Positions 1 through 7,011 of a stretch of DNA of 11,663 nt are shown piece after piece. The stretch is from NCBI GenBank assembly GCA_025358195.1, contig JANYKP010000379.1:1-11663 (forward strand), given 5' to 3'. Under the pieces are notes generated by a model. That model made no database searches, was not told the origin of the DNA, and saw only the letters and a list, made by a program, of their open reading frames with translations. Positions within the stretch are counted from its first letter, which is position 1; each line of letters starts with the position of its first letter. The position numbers and the translations under genes are program-made. The stretch comes from Cyclobacteriaceae bacterium (GTDB lineage: Bacteria; Bacteroidota; Bacteroidia; Cytophagales; Cyclobacteriaceae).

Positions 1-70
1 CGGTCATAACTGACCCCGTAAAAAAAGAGCCAGTCATAACTGACCCTGTAAAGAAGGACTCGGTGATTGC
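1..70 (+). repeat. 30-bp in-frame tandem repeat encoding a decapeptide
   Basis: Bases 1-30 and 31-60 are two near-identical 30-bp units, and a decayed third begins at 61. Each encodes the ten-residue pattern (S/P)VITDPVKK(E/D). Downstream codons (to about 130) keep a looser VVK/PVVKK pattern. The array is cut by the window edge, so the copy number is unknown. It probably forms an extended linker. Confidence 0.8.
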
Positions 71-842
71 TGAAATCCCGCCTGTTGTCAAAATAGACTC
101 AGCTACTATTGTAAAGCCTGTGGTAAAAAAGGTGCCAAAAGGTAAGTTCTTTACATTCCGGTTCTTAAATGCAACCAGTGGTGAGGAAGTGAGGGGCGAG
201 CTACATCTAGCCGAGTCAAACAAAGCCGCCCAATACCAGGCGTTCAAAGCAAATGAAATGGTCGATCTTGTAGCACCGCGCAACCAGAGCGGTGCCTATT
301 TTCTTACGACCGTTGCACCGGGCTACAAGGCCTTGGAAACGGTTCTTAACTATAAGGATCCATTGCCCCTATCATCCGGTACGGGCTCGGACGGTGAAAT
401 CATTATACCCCTTACCTTGGCAAGGGCCAAAAGAGGTGATTATATAGAGTTTAATAATGTAAGTTTTTATCGGAATTCAGTGATTATGCAACCCCAGTTT
501 AAGGATGAGATGGATGGTCTGGTAGTCCTGATGAAGGAGAATCCGAACTACAAAGTGAAAATTCACGGACATTGCAACGGTAATGAACCGCGCGACATTA
601 TCACGCTAGGCAAGAGTACAAAGTTTTTTGAAAGCGATCCGGCGAATGTAAGGAAGCCAGGATCTGCTAAAGAATTGACTGAGTTGAGAGCCGAGGCTGC
701 CAGGAGATACCTTGATTCACAAGGCATTTCGACGGATCGAATCCTCACAAAAGGAGAAGGGGGGAAGATGATGGTGTATCCTCAAACCAGTGTTTACGCG
801 AATTATAACGATCGCATAGAGGTGGAGGTCATCCGTCACTGA
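1..842 (+). CDS. OmpA-family outer membrane protein, 3' part (5' end outside window)
   Basis: The frame is open from base 3 to the TGA at 840-842 (279 codons), so the gene starts left of the window. A GTG at 63 is only an internal codon, because the frame and its repeat run through it. Order seen: a Val/Lys/Pro-rich repeat linker (about 1-130); a beta-rich segment (about 140-430) resembling the regulatory-like modules found before OmpA domains in this phylum; and an OmpA-type C-terminal module (about 435-842). The OmpA module shows a GH motif at 567-572, the RA of the LSxxRA helix at 687-692, and NDRIEVEV at 807-830, matching the family NRRVExxv end. Family members bind peptidoglycan in the periplasm. 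The Asp of GHTD is Asn here (576-578), and about 30 residues are inserted before the RA helix, so peptidoglycan binding is not assured. The gene converges on the CBS gene with a 6-nt gap. Confidence 0.85.
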   Translation, partial: VITDPVKKEPVITDPVKKDSVIAEIPPVVKIDSATIVKPVVKKVPKGKFFTFRFLNATSGEEVRGELHLAESNKAAQYQAFKANEMVDLVAPRNQSGAYFLTTVAPGYKALETVLNYKDPLPLSSGTGSDGEIIIPLTLARAKRGDYIEFNNVSFYRNSVIMQPQFKDEMDGLVVLMKENPNYKVKIHGHCNGNEPRDIITLGKSTKFFESDPANVRKPGSAKELTELRAEAARRYLDSQGISTDRILTKGEGGKMMVYPQTSVYANYNDRIEVEVIRH

Positions 843-848
843 GGTCGT

Positions 849-2219
849 TTAGGAGGTCATCGCCTTCAAAATGTCATGATGGGTGATAATGTGGACGTTA
901 TCCGACTCATCCCGAACCAGCAAAGCTTTGTTGTTTTTATTGAGCATGGAGGAAAGAACGTCCAGGGTAGTGTCGAGCGCTACAAATTGCATGGGCTTAT
1001 CCATGAGATCACCCACCGAACTATCTTTTACCGTTGGATCGTCGATGATTTTTTCGAGAAGACTTCCTGATGCTACACTACCGACAAACTCTGATTCGTC
1101 CACGACAGGCACCTGATCAATGCCTTGTTGGTTCATAATTTTAATTGCTTCGCCGATACGAGCGCTTTTCTTCACTGTAAAGAGCCCGTTCATACCGTTT
1201 CGATGACGTATAATATCACGGGCCGAAGAGAAACTCCGTTCTTCAAGGAAGCCATGGTCTTTCATCCAATTGTCGTTGTAGACTTTATTTAAGTAACGGG
1301 TGCCGTGGTCTGGTAACAGCACCACCATCACATCATCTTTCTTTAGGTGCTCCCGCGCATATTCAAGTGCTCCATGCAGGGCCGATCCACTGCTCCATCC
1401 TACAAACAAACCTTCTTCCTTCGACAATCTACGTGCCATAATGGCTCCATCTTTATCCGTCACTTTGATAAAAAGGTCGATCATATCAAAGTTTACATTT
1501 TTTGGAAGGATGTCTTCTCCAAAACCTTCTGTGAGATATGGATAGATTTCGTTCCGGTCGAAAATGCCCGTCTCTTTGTATTTTTTGAAAACAGACCCAT
1601 AGGTATCAATACCCACTGTCACAAGGTTTGGCTTTTGTTCTTTTAAAAATTGAGCTGTGCCGCACATCGATCCACCGGTTCCCACGGTAGCAGCGTAGTG
1701 TGTAATCTTACCCGCACTTTGCCTCCATATTTCAGGTCCCGTGGTTTCGTAGTGAGCAGCAGTATTGGATAAATTATCGTATTGATTGGGGTAGTACGAA
1801 TTGGGGATATTTTTATTTAATTTTCGCGCCACGGAATAATACGATCGCGGATCCTCCGGCTCGACATTCGTAGGACAAACAATCACTTCTGCGCCAACCG
1901 CTTTCAGGATATTTATTTTCTCCTGCGATTGCTTGTCAGCCATGGTAAAAATACACGTGTATCCTTTGGCAATTGCGATGAGTGCCAGGCCCATGCCGGT
2001 ATTCCCGGAGGTGCCTTCAATAATAGTTCCTCCAGGTTTGAGGATGCCGGATTTTTCAGCGTCTTCAATCATCTTTAACGCCATTCGGTCTTTGGTGGAA
2101 TTACCCGGATTAAAATACTCCACTTTAGCGAGGATGGTGCCGGCAATTCCTTTATTAAGCTTATTGAGCTTTACCATGGGAGTGTTGCCAATGGTTTCGA
2201 TGATGGAATTATAGATCAT
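849..2219 (-). CDS. Cystathionine beta-synthase-type PLP enzyme with C-terminal CBS-domain pair
   Basis: This is a 456-aa cytosolic fold-type II PLP enzyme. Cystathionine beta-synthase condenses serine with homocysteine to cystathionine; related enzymes make cysteine from O-acetylserine. Visible motifs: NPGNSTKDR with the PLP lysine at K43, the substrate loop TSGNTG at 70-75, the phosphate loop GTGGS at 180-184, and PDHGTRY after about residue 310. The stretch IPNSYY...YDNLSN...AHYETTGPEI (about 138-164) resembles eukaryotic CBS more than CysK. Residues about 333-456 form two CBS domains, a likely ligand-sensing module; the heme-binding N-terminus of animal CBS is absent. Cystathionine beta-synthase is the best call, but cysteine synthase activity cannot be excluded. 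The ATG at 2217-2219 places GNTP in the usual N-terminal position. The gene probably has its own promoter (2238-2267). Confidence 0.88.
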   Translation of the reverse strand: MIYNSIIETIGNTPMVKLNKLNKGIAGTILAKVEYFNPGNSTKDRMALKMIEDAEKSGILKPGGTIIEGTSGNTGMGLALIAIAKGYTCIFTMADKQSQEKINILKAVGAEVIVCPTNVEPEDPRSYYSVARKLNKNIPNSYYPNQYDNLSNTAAHYETTGPEIWRQSAGKITHYAATVGTGGSMCGTAQFLKEQKPNLVTVGIDTYGSVFKKYKETGIFDRNEIYPYLTEGFGEDILPKNVNFDMIDLFIKVTDKDGAIMARRLSKEEGLFVGWSSGSALHGALEYAREHLKKDDVMVVLLPDHGTRYLNKVYNDNWMKDHGFLEERSFSSARDIIRHRNGMNGLFTVKKSARIGEAIKIMNQQGIDQVPVVDESEFVGSVASGSLLEKIIDDPTVKDSSVGDLMDKPMQFVALDTTLDVLSSMLNKNNKALLVRDESDNVHIITHHDILKAMTS

Positions 2220-2237
2220 AAATCAAATTGAGGTGGA

Positions 2238-2267
2238 CAAAAGTAAGAATTACCGAGGAGAATCAAT
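2238..2267 (-). promoter_or_regulatory. Predicted Bacteroidota-type promoter of the CBS gene
   Basis: Read on the minus strand, TACTTTTG (2238-2245) matches the -7 consensus TAnnTTTG. ATTG (2264-2267) lies 18 nt upstream, close to the -33 TTTG. The predicted start is about 12 nt before the ATG. It lies in the 114-nt gap after pyrB, so the CBS gene is probably transcribed independently of pyrRB. Confidence 0.5.
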
Positions 2268-2333
2268 TTTGCTCAAATTCACAATTTTCACAGAATCCAC
2301 CCAATAGGAAAGGGAGCTTTGTATTTATGGATG

Positions 2334-3260
2334 TTAAGAAACTGCGCCGGCAAGAAGGTACATCACGGCCATCCTGATAGCGACCCCGTTTTCTACCTGG
2401 TCAAGGATGATCGAGTGGTGAGAGTCGGCGGCATCACTGCTTAATTCTACCCCACGATTGATGGGCCCCGGATGCATCAGCACGATTTCTTTTTTTAAAC
2501 TGTCGAGAATTTTTTTGGTAATCCCATAGTAGAGGGAGTATTCACGCAACGAAGGAAAATATTTTATTTGCTGCCGTTCAAGTTGAATGCGGAGTACGTT
2601 GGCCACATCACACCACTCCAACGCCTTCAGAAGGTTCCACTCCACGTTCACTCCCAGTTGGTCGATGTATTTCGGCAATAACGTTGGAGGACCGCATACA
2701 AGCACTTCAGCACCCAATTTTTTCAATGCGAAAATGTTTGACAAAGCTACCCGCGAGTGAAGAATATCGCCGATGATTGCAACTTTCTTGCCTTTCACGG
2801 CCTTTAGTTTTTCGCGGATGGAGTACGCATCGAGTAGCGCTTGCGTTGGGTGTTCGTGCGTGCCGTCTCCTGCATTGATGATGTTGGCTTTTATGTGCTT
2901 TGCCAGAAAATGGGGCGCACCAACACTCGCATGCCGCATCACAATCATGTCTACTTTCATAGCCAGAATATTGTTGACCGTATCGAGGAGCGTTTCCCCT
3001 TTCTTAACAGAGCTTGTAGAGGCAGAGAAGTTTACAACATCTGCTGAAAGTCGTTTCTGTGCAAGCTCAAAGGAAAGCCGGGTGCGTGTGGAGTTTTCAA
3101 AAAATATATTGGCAATTGTTACGTCCCGAAGTGAAGGCACCTTTTTAATGGGACGATTAATGACTTCTTTGAAATTGTCAGCTGTTTTAAAAATGAGTTC
3201 GATGTCATCCCTTGTGATGTTCTTGATTCCCAGCAAGTGCGGCTGACTTAGTCCTGACAT
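2334..3260 (-). CDS. pyrB: Aspartate carbamoyltransferase catalytic subunit
   Basis: This 308-aa cytosolic enzyme joins carbamoyl phosphate and aspartate to carbamoyl aspartate, the committed step of pyrimidine synthesis. Motifs, counted from the chosen start: carbamoyl-phosphate loop STRTR at 57-61, the mobile loop KKGET (86-90) with its substrate-contacting lysine, HPTQALLD at 137-144, and MHPGPINRG near residue 260. The frame stays open to an ATG at 3314, but that adds 18 residues unlike the family and overlaps pyrR by 50 nt. The ATG at 3258-3260 gives the usual length (about 305-310 aa) and begins 4 nt after the pyrR stop. The two genes are therefore almost certainly one transcript. No pyrI regulatory-chain gene is adjacent, as expected for PyrR-associated ATCases. 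Confidence 0.96.
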   Translation of the reverse strand: MSGLSQPHLLGIKNITRDDIELIFKTADNFKEVINRPIKKVPSLRDVTIANIFFENSTRTRLSFELAQKRLSADVVNFSASTSSVKKGETLLDTVNNILAMKVDMIVMRHASVGAPHFLAKHIKANIINAGDGTHEHPTQALLDAYSIREKLKAVKGKKVAIIGDILHSRVALSNIFALKKLGAEVLVCGPPTLLPKYIDQLGVNVEWNLLKALEWCDVANVLRIQLERQQIKYFPSLREYSLYYGITKKILDSLKKEIVLMHPGPINRGVELSSDAADSHHSIILDQVENGVAIRMAVMYLLAGAVS

Positions 3261-3264
3261 AATT

Positions 3265-3804
3265 TCAATCTTTATTAATAAGCCAGATCTTGTTGTGTTT
3301 GTGGAGGGCATCAAGTTCTACCAATACCCGTTGGCTCTCCATCGTATTAACATATTTGCCTACATAATCTGCTGAGATGGGAAGCTCTCGCGTGTGCTTG
3401 CGATCAATCAATACCAACAGCTCCACTTTCTCCGGACGACCAAAGGCAATCATGGCATCCAAGGCAGCGCGAACCGTTCGACCGGTGTATAACACGTCGT
3501 CAATCAAAACAACTTTTTTCCCCTCAATTAAAAAGGGGACACGGGTTTCGCTGGCTTTGGCTGGTATTTCCCTTCGACGGAAATCATCACGATGAAAAGT
3601 AGCATCGAGGTAGCCGAGGGGAATTTGTCTTTTGGTGGCAGTAGTCAACTTCTCCTGCATCCATTCGGCCAAAAATATGCCCCGTGGCTGGAGGCCCAAC
3701 AGGATCGTATCTTCAAAGTCCCCGTGATTTTCTATTAATTCCTGGCAAAGGCGGTCAAGGGTGATGGTGAGGAGATCAGAATCAAGAATGAGCTTTTTCT
3801 GCAT
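3265..3804 (-). CDS. pyrR: Bifunctional pyr operon regulator / uracil phosphoribosyltransferase PyrR
   Basis: This 179-aa type I phosphoribosyltransferase aligns from end to end with Bacillus PyrR, including the N-terminus, which supports the ATG at 3802-3804. The PRPP loop VVLIDDVLYTGRT (98-110) is almost the textbook PyrR sequence and is followed by VRAALDAM. FHRDDF (70-75) matches the PyrR RDD region. In Firmicutes PyrR binds pyr mRNA leaders when UMP/UTP is high and also makes UMP from uracil and PRPP. The conserved block RELPIRADYVGKNIPT is changed here (Ser144 for the second Arg, then GKYVNT). The gene is first in a two-gene unit with pyrB. The likely promoter lies so close to the ATG that there is no room for a leader attenuator. 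Confidence 0.93.
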   Translation of the reverse strand: MQKKLILDSDLLTITLDRLCQELIENHGDFEDTILLGLQPRGIFLAEWMQEKLTTATKRQIPLGYLDATFHRDDFRRREIPAKASETRVPFLIEGKKVVLIDDVLYTGRTVRAALDAMIAFGRPEKVELLVLIDRKHTRELPISADYVGKYVNTMESQRVLVELDALHKHNKIWLINKD

Positions 3805-3814
3805 GCCAGTAATG

Positions 3815-3822
3815 CAAATATA
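3815..3822 (-). promoter_or_regulatory. Predicted -7 promoter element of pyrRB
   Basis: TATATTTG on the minus strand is a full match to TAnnTTTG and lies 10 nt before the pyrR ATG. No TTTG or TTG is seen at the -33 spacing, where an inverted repeat sits instead. The predicted 5' leader is only a few nucleotides. Confidence 0.5.
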
Positions 3823-3832
3823 ACAGTTATTT

Positions 3833-3847
3833 CACGATCTCTTCGTG
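3833..3847. promoter_or_regulatory. Inverted repeat overlapping the pyrR -33 region, possible operator
   Basis: CACGA and TCGTG are perfect 5-bp arms around a 5-nt centre (TCTCT on the plus strand). The dyad covers the place where the -33 element of pyrRB should be, so it could bind a repressor or activator. The arms are short and chance is possible. Confidence 0.3.
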
Positions 3848-3911
3848 GTATTTGTAAGGGGCACTTTTCATATTGTCGCAGTCAAACTACTTTATCAGGG
3901 CCTTTAACATT

Positions 3912-5465
3912 CTATTTGTAAGTTATTTTGTTTATAAAGAAAACACGGCGCACTTGTCCGGACTCCTGTTTCAATCGCTGCACACCATAGGCAAAAAAAT
4001 AGTCGTCATACCAATAATCCAACTGTTCGTTTTCAAGGGTCTGGAGATCTACCGTTTCGTTGTTGAAATTTGTTTTCATACGATCCTGGGTTTTTCCTTC
4101 CAACACTTCTGAATCGTGAATGATCTTTGCGCGAAGGGTATTTTGGAACAAGTACATCAACACAATTCTGTCCTTTTCGGGTTTGATTTTGACAAATTGT
4201 TCCAATTGCATTGTTTTCACATCATTGATTTCAAAACTATTGTCCCAGCGCACTTTTCCGTTATTGTCAAAACCAATAACCACAGCGTGTGTGTATTGAT
4301 AGCCGTCGAATATCACATCATTGCGCAACCTTGGATTAAAATAGGATCCAGGCATTGACACGGAAGTTGGATTATAACGATAACCGGAAAACATTTGCGT
4401 AGGGTAAAGGTAATGAGGGTAAAAAGCTTCCCCCATCATGATGTATTGATTTTGATAGGGGATAATATCATGGATGATGAACCGGTAGTTGAACTTCACT
4501 TTCTTACCCCGGATGGTTTTGCGCTCGATCCTGTCCTTGATACGCTTTTGCCGTCGTGCCTTCATGTAGCTGAAAAAATTTTGAAGTTGGGCAAAGTTGT
4601 AATAAACAATCGCATATTCTCCAACCGGATTGATACCAGCAACAAAGATTCCCCTCGAATAATCGGAGAACCTCCCGTAGACTCCCGCCACGATTTGTTC
4701 CCCATTGGGCAACTTCACGGAGCGTCCAAAGATCAGGTTTTTTCCCTCTTCGGGTTTGAGTATAGTGGTTTTTACCAAGTCTCCCAGTGAATCATAATTT
4801 CGGATCCAAAGCGATCTTCTTTTCTCAAAATTTTTAGCACTTACAATTACGTCCACGCTTCCGTCGGAGTAGGATTTGATTTGGTCGAGTTCACCGGGTT
4901 CATTGAAGAACCCTGGAAGAATCTTTGAACGTTGTTGTGTGAAATTATAATACAGGATGATGGGTCGGTAATTAAAGTACCCTCCAATTAAGGCACCTTG
5001 CCTGGTGATGAGAAATTCGCTTGGATTAAAAGGGATGAGATTTTTTATGGTGTAATGGGAATAGTCACCATTTCTCAGGGTTACAGCCACGATCTCAAAG
5101 TCGCCGCCAATAAAACTCCGATCCCTGAAAAGAAGAAAAAATAATTCGTCGGTGTGTTGAACTTGGAGAAGGCTTACATTTTTTCCGAGATTGATATATC
5201 CCTTCCAGGTTTCCTTCAATGCAGTATCGATTTTTATCAGTTCGAGTTGATCATTTTTTTTTCCGGCAAGGCGCCTATAAAGAATAAGCCCGTTATTACC
5301 GAGACTGGCGGCTTTTAATTTTTCCGTTTCCCCACTTTCCATGGCTAGTTCCAACCTGCCGGATTGGACGATTTGGGCGGGAAGTAAATCCACGCCCACG
5401 ATAAGGAAAAAAAGAATTGCCAGTATTCTTTTATTCCATGCTGAATCGATTGACATAAAAAACAT
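3912..5465 (-). CDS. Exported protein of unknown function, paralogue of the upstream gene
   Basis: I do not recognise a named family for this 517-aa protein. It has a basic N-terminus, a hydrophobic stretch and an A-Q cleavage-like site (NKRILAILFFLIVG...LLPAQ, about 11-31), indicating Sec export. No lipobox cysteine is seen. The mature part has repeated beta-strand patterns such as GLILYRR, LFFLLFRD, LIGGYF and IVAGVYG, a basic patch (KARRQKRIKDR, 302-312), a Tyr/Pro-rich loop (about 346-378), and a closing DYWYDDYFFAYG...RRVFFINK. The same order occurs in the gene before it (5431-7011), so the two are full-length paralogues. A propeller-like fold is possible but unproven. The ATG at 5463-5465 overlaps the upstream gene by 35 nt; an ATG at 5454-5456 gives a 26-nt overlap. 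Either suggests translational coupling. The stop is TAG. Confidence 0.8.
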   Translation of the reverse strand: MFFMSIDSAWNKRILAILFFLIVGVDLLPAQIVQSGRLELAMESGETEKLKAASLGNNGLILYRRLAGKKNDQLELIKIDTALKETWKGYINLGKNVSLLQVQHTDELFFLLFRDRSFIGGDFEIVAVTLRNGDYSHYTIKNLIPFNPSEFLITRQGALIGGYFNYRPIILYYNFTQQRSKILPGFFNEPGELDQIKSYSDGSVDVIVSAKNFEKRRSLWIRNYDSLGDLVKTTILKPEEGKNLIFGRSVKLPNGEQIVAGVYGRFSDYSRGIFVAGINPVGEYAIVYYNFAQLQNFFSYMKARRQKRIKDRIERKTIRGKKVKFNYRFIIHDIIPYQNQYIMMGEAFYPHYLYPTQMFSGYRYNPTSVSMPGSYFNPRLRNDVIFDGYQYTHAVVIGFDNNGKVRWDNSFEINDVKTMQLEQFVKIKPEKDRIVLMYLFQNTLRAKIIHDSEVLEGKTQDRMKTNFNNETVDLQTLENEQLDYWYDDYFFAYGVQRLKQESGQVRRVFFINKITYK

Positions 5466-7011
5466 GGCGTGTTTGATCTCCCTCCCGGGAAGTATCTTTT
5501 ATTGTTTGATAACCCCACACATAAAAATGACGACCGTACCAAAAACGAACCTGACTTTCATATTCATTCTCATTTTTCAGAATATCGTTTACGTTTTGCA
5601 GCTTAACCTTCGTTTGCTTAATCGAAGGTTTCTCGTCCGGGTCGCCGGATTCTTTCTGGTAGAATATGTCTTCTTCCTTTTTGTACACCATGCAAATGCT
5701 GTCGTGCAGGATGACAAAGTCACCAACCTGTTCAAGGTTTGATTGCTTGACTTCATTCAGCTTCAAGCTGACGTCTTTTCCTGGTTTACCATGTAGATCA
5801 AGTTCAGTAACCATGGTTTGAACCATTCGTACATCTGTATTCCGCACCGAATTATATCCGCTTGGATAATTGTTATAATAAGGGGTCGAAAAAGGATTCA
5901 TGCCGTAAGGATAGTAACCGTAAGCATAAGGGTTGTAATAACTTCGATACGGATAGGGATTAACACTGTTGGATGGATTGTATAGTTCGGACAAAAGATA
6001 AAATCCTTTCAATCGTTCTTCGATGCGAAATGGCACCACATAGGCTTTGTAATCCGGCTGACGCCCCAGCGCTTTTTGTTTTTGGGTTTTAGTTTTGATC
6101 TTATCCGCCCTGCGAAGGGGCAGGTAATCCAAAAAGTGATTAAGGGAACTAAAATCGGTGTACGATACCAATTGCTCATTAAACGGATCTACGACTACCG
6201 AATAATAACCGAGGGCCTGCTTTCCGTTCGTCTCACCATAGGTGCCTGCAATAATCATTTCGTCATTCTCTAGGGTGCTGGTGAGTCCAGTGAGAATGGT
6301 AAATTGTCCATCAATGTTAATTATATCATCCATCAATAAATTGCCATCCTGATCATAGGTCCGTACGGCAAGTCTTTTTTTTTCTTTTCCTTTCCGTTCT
6401 GCCAGCAGCACATTGAAACTCTGGTTTTGATTGGTGCGCACATCTAGCAGTGAAATATCATGTATGAAGAGCCCAGGAAGCACTTTCGTATGATTGCTGG
6501 ATTGACTGTAAAGCAACACGGCAGGTTCATTACTCACATAACCTCCGAATACCGCACTGTTTCCGGCCATGGTAAAGTGAGTCATCTTGAAATTCACTTC
6601 AAACTTTATTTCGTTGGTTTGAATCTCTTTTTCATAAAAAAGAACGGTCAGTAATCTAAAATTGTAATAATCGGCCTCCCCTTCTCGGAAAAGGAGGTAT
6701 AAATGCCGGGGATTGTACTCATATCCCACCAGGATCAGGCGGTTTTCCAATTCCAATTCGGTCGACCAAACTTTTGACAGAACCGTATCAACAATCTCTA
6801 GTTGCCACTTCTTTTTGCTTCCTGAAAACTTGTGCATGTCCCGGATTAATGCCAATCCTTCTTTTTTCAATGAGATAACCGTAAATCCTTCCTCGGAATT
6901 TTTTACTACCTGCTCAAAACGGTAGGACTGCTGTAGTTGTGAAAAGGCATCATGAACGATCGTGATCAATAACAATAAAACCAAGGAAGGAATAAGTCTG
7001 ACTTGATTCAA
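5431..7011 (-). CDS. Exported protein of unknown function with a Tyr/Pro/Asn-rich loop, TTG start
   Basis: This 526-aa protein opens with a clear signal peptide (QVRLIPSLVLLLLITIVHDAFSQ, cleavage near residue 25) and has no lipobox. The start must be TTG (7009-7011): an in-frame TGA lies six codons upstream, and the next Met comes after the signal peptide. The TTG overlaps the EVE stop codon (TTGA), a typical coupled junction. Matches to its downstream paralogue run the whole length: LYLLFRE/LFFLLFRD, AVFGGYVSNEPAVLLY/ALIGGYFNYRPIILYY, KVLPGLF/KILPGFF, IIAGTYG/IVAGVYG, and VFYVNRF/VFFINKI at the C-terminus. Residues about 345-387 are extremely rich in Tyr, Pro and Asn. No catalytic motif is recognised. 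Location is probably the periplasm, outer membrane or outside; no type IX sorting domain was noticed. Confidence 0.82.
   Translation of the reverse strand: MNQVRLIPSLVLLLLITIVHDAFSQLQQSYRFEQVVKNSEEGFTVISLKKEGLALIRDMHKFSGSKKKWQLEIVDTVLSKVWSTELELENRLILVGYEYNPRHLYLLFREGEADYYNFRLLTVLFYEKEIQTNEIKFEVNFKMTHFTMAGNSAVFGGYVSNEPAVLLYSQSSNHTKVLPGLFIHDISLLDVRTNQNQSFNVLLAERKGKEKKRLAVRTYDQDGNLLMDDIINIDGQFTILTGLTSTLENDEMIIAGTYGETNGKQALGYYSVVVDPFNEQLVSYTDFSSLNHFLDYLPLRRADKIKTKTQKQKALGRQPDYKAYVVPFRIEERLKGFYLLSELYNPSNSVNPYPYRSYYNPYAYGYYPYGMNPFSTPYYNNYPSGYNSVRNTDVRMVQTMVTELDLHGKPGKDVSLKLNEVKQSNLEQVGDFVILHDSICMVYKKEEDIFYQKESGDPDEKPSIKQTKVKLQNVNDILKNENEYESQVRFWYGRHFYVWGYQTIKDTSREGDQTRHVFYVNRFSME

Noticed and set aside
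2281..2333. Possible hairpin after pyrB (ATCCA/TGGAT with inner CCC/GGG)
   Set aside because: The arms are short and interrupted and no T-run follows, so a terminator cannot be supported.
2773..3246. Open frame of 157 codons antisense to pyrB
   Set aside because: It lies wholly opposite a certain gene, has a Ser/Arg-rich makeup typical of a shadow frame, and has no promoter or family match.
3261..3314. Upstream ATG extending pyrB by 18 residues
   Set aside because: The extension overlaps pyrR by 50 nt and has no match to the ATCase N-terminus; the ATG at 3258-3260 gives normal length and spacing.
3805..3911. Search for a PyrR-binding leader or riboswitch upstream of pyrR
   Set aside because: No terminator/antiterminator structure or PyrR-binding loop was found, and the -7 box is too close to the ATG.
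3849..3922. Exact 10-nt direct repeat TATTTGTAAG at 3849-3858 and 3913-3922
   Set aside because: One copy lies in the coding end of the exported-protein gene. The unit is short and AT-rich, so chance is the simplest reading.
4395..4790. Open frame of 131 codons antisense to the 517-aa exported protein
   Set aside because: The sense frame is supported by its full-length paralogue, and the antisense product shows no signal or domain.
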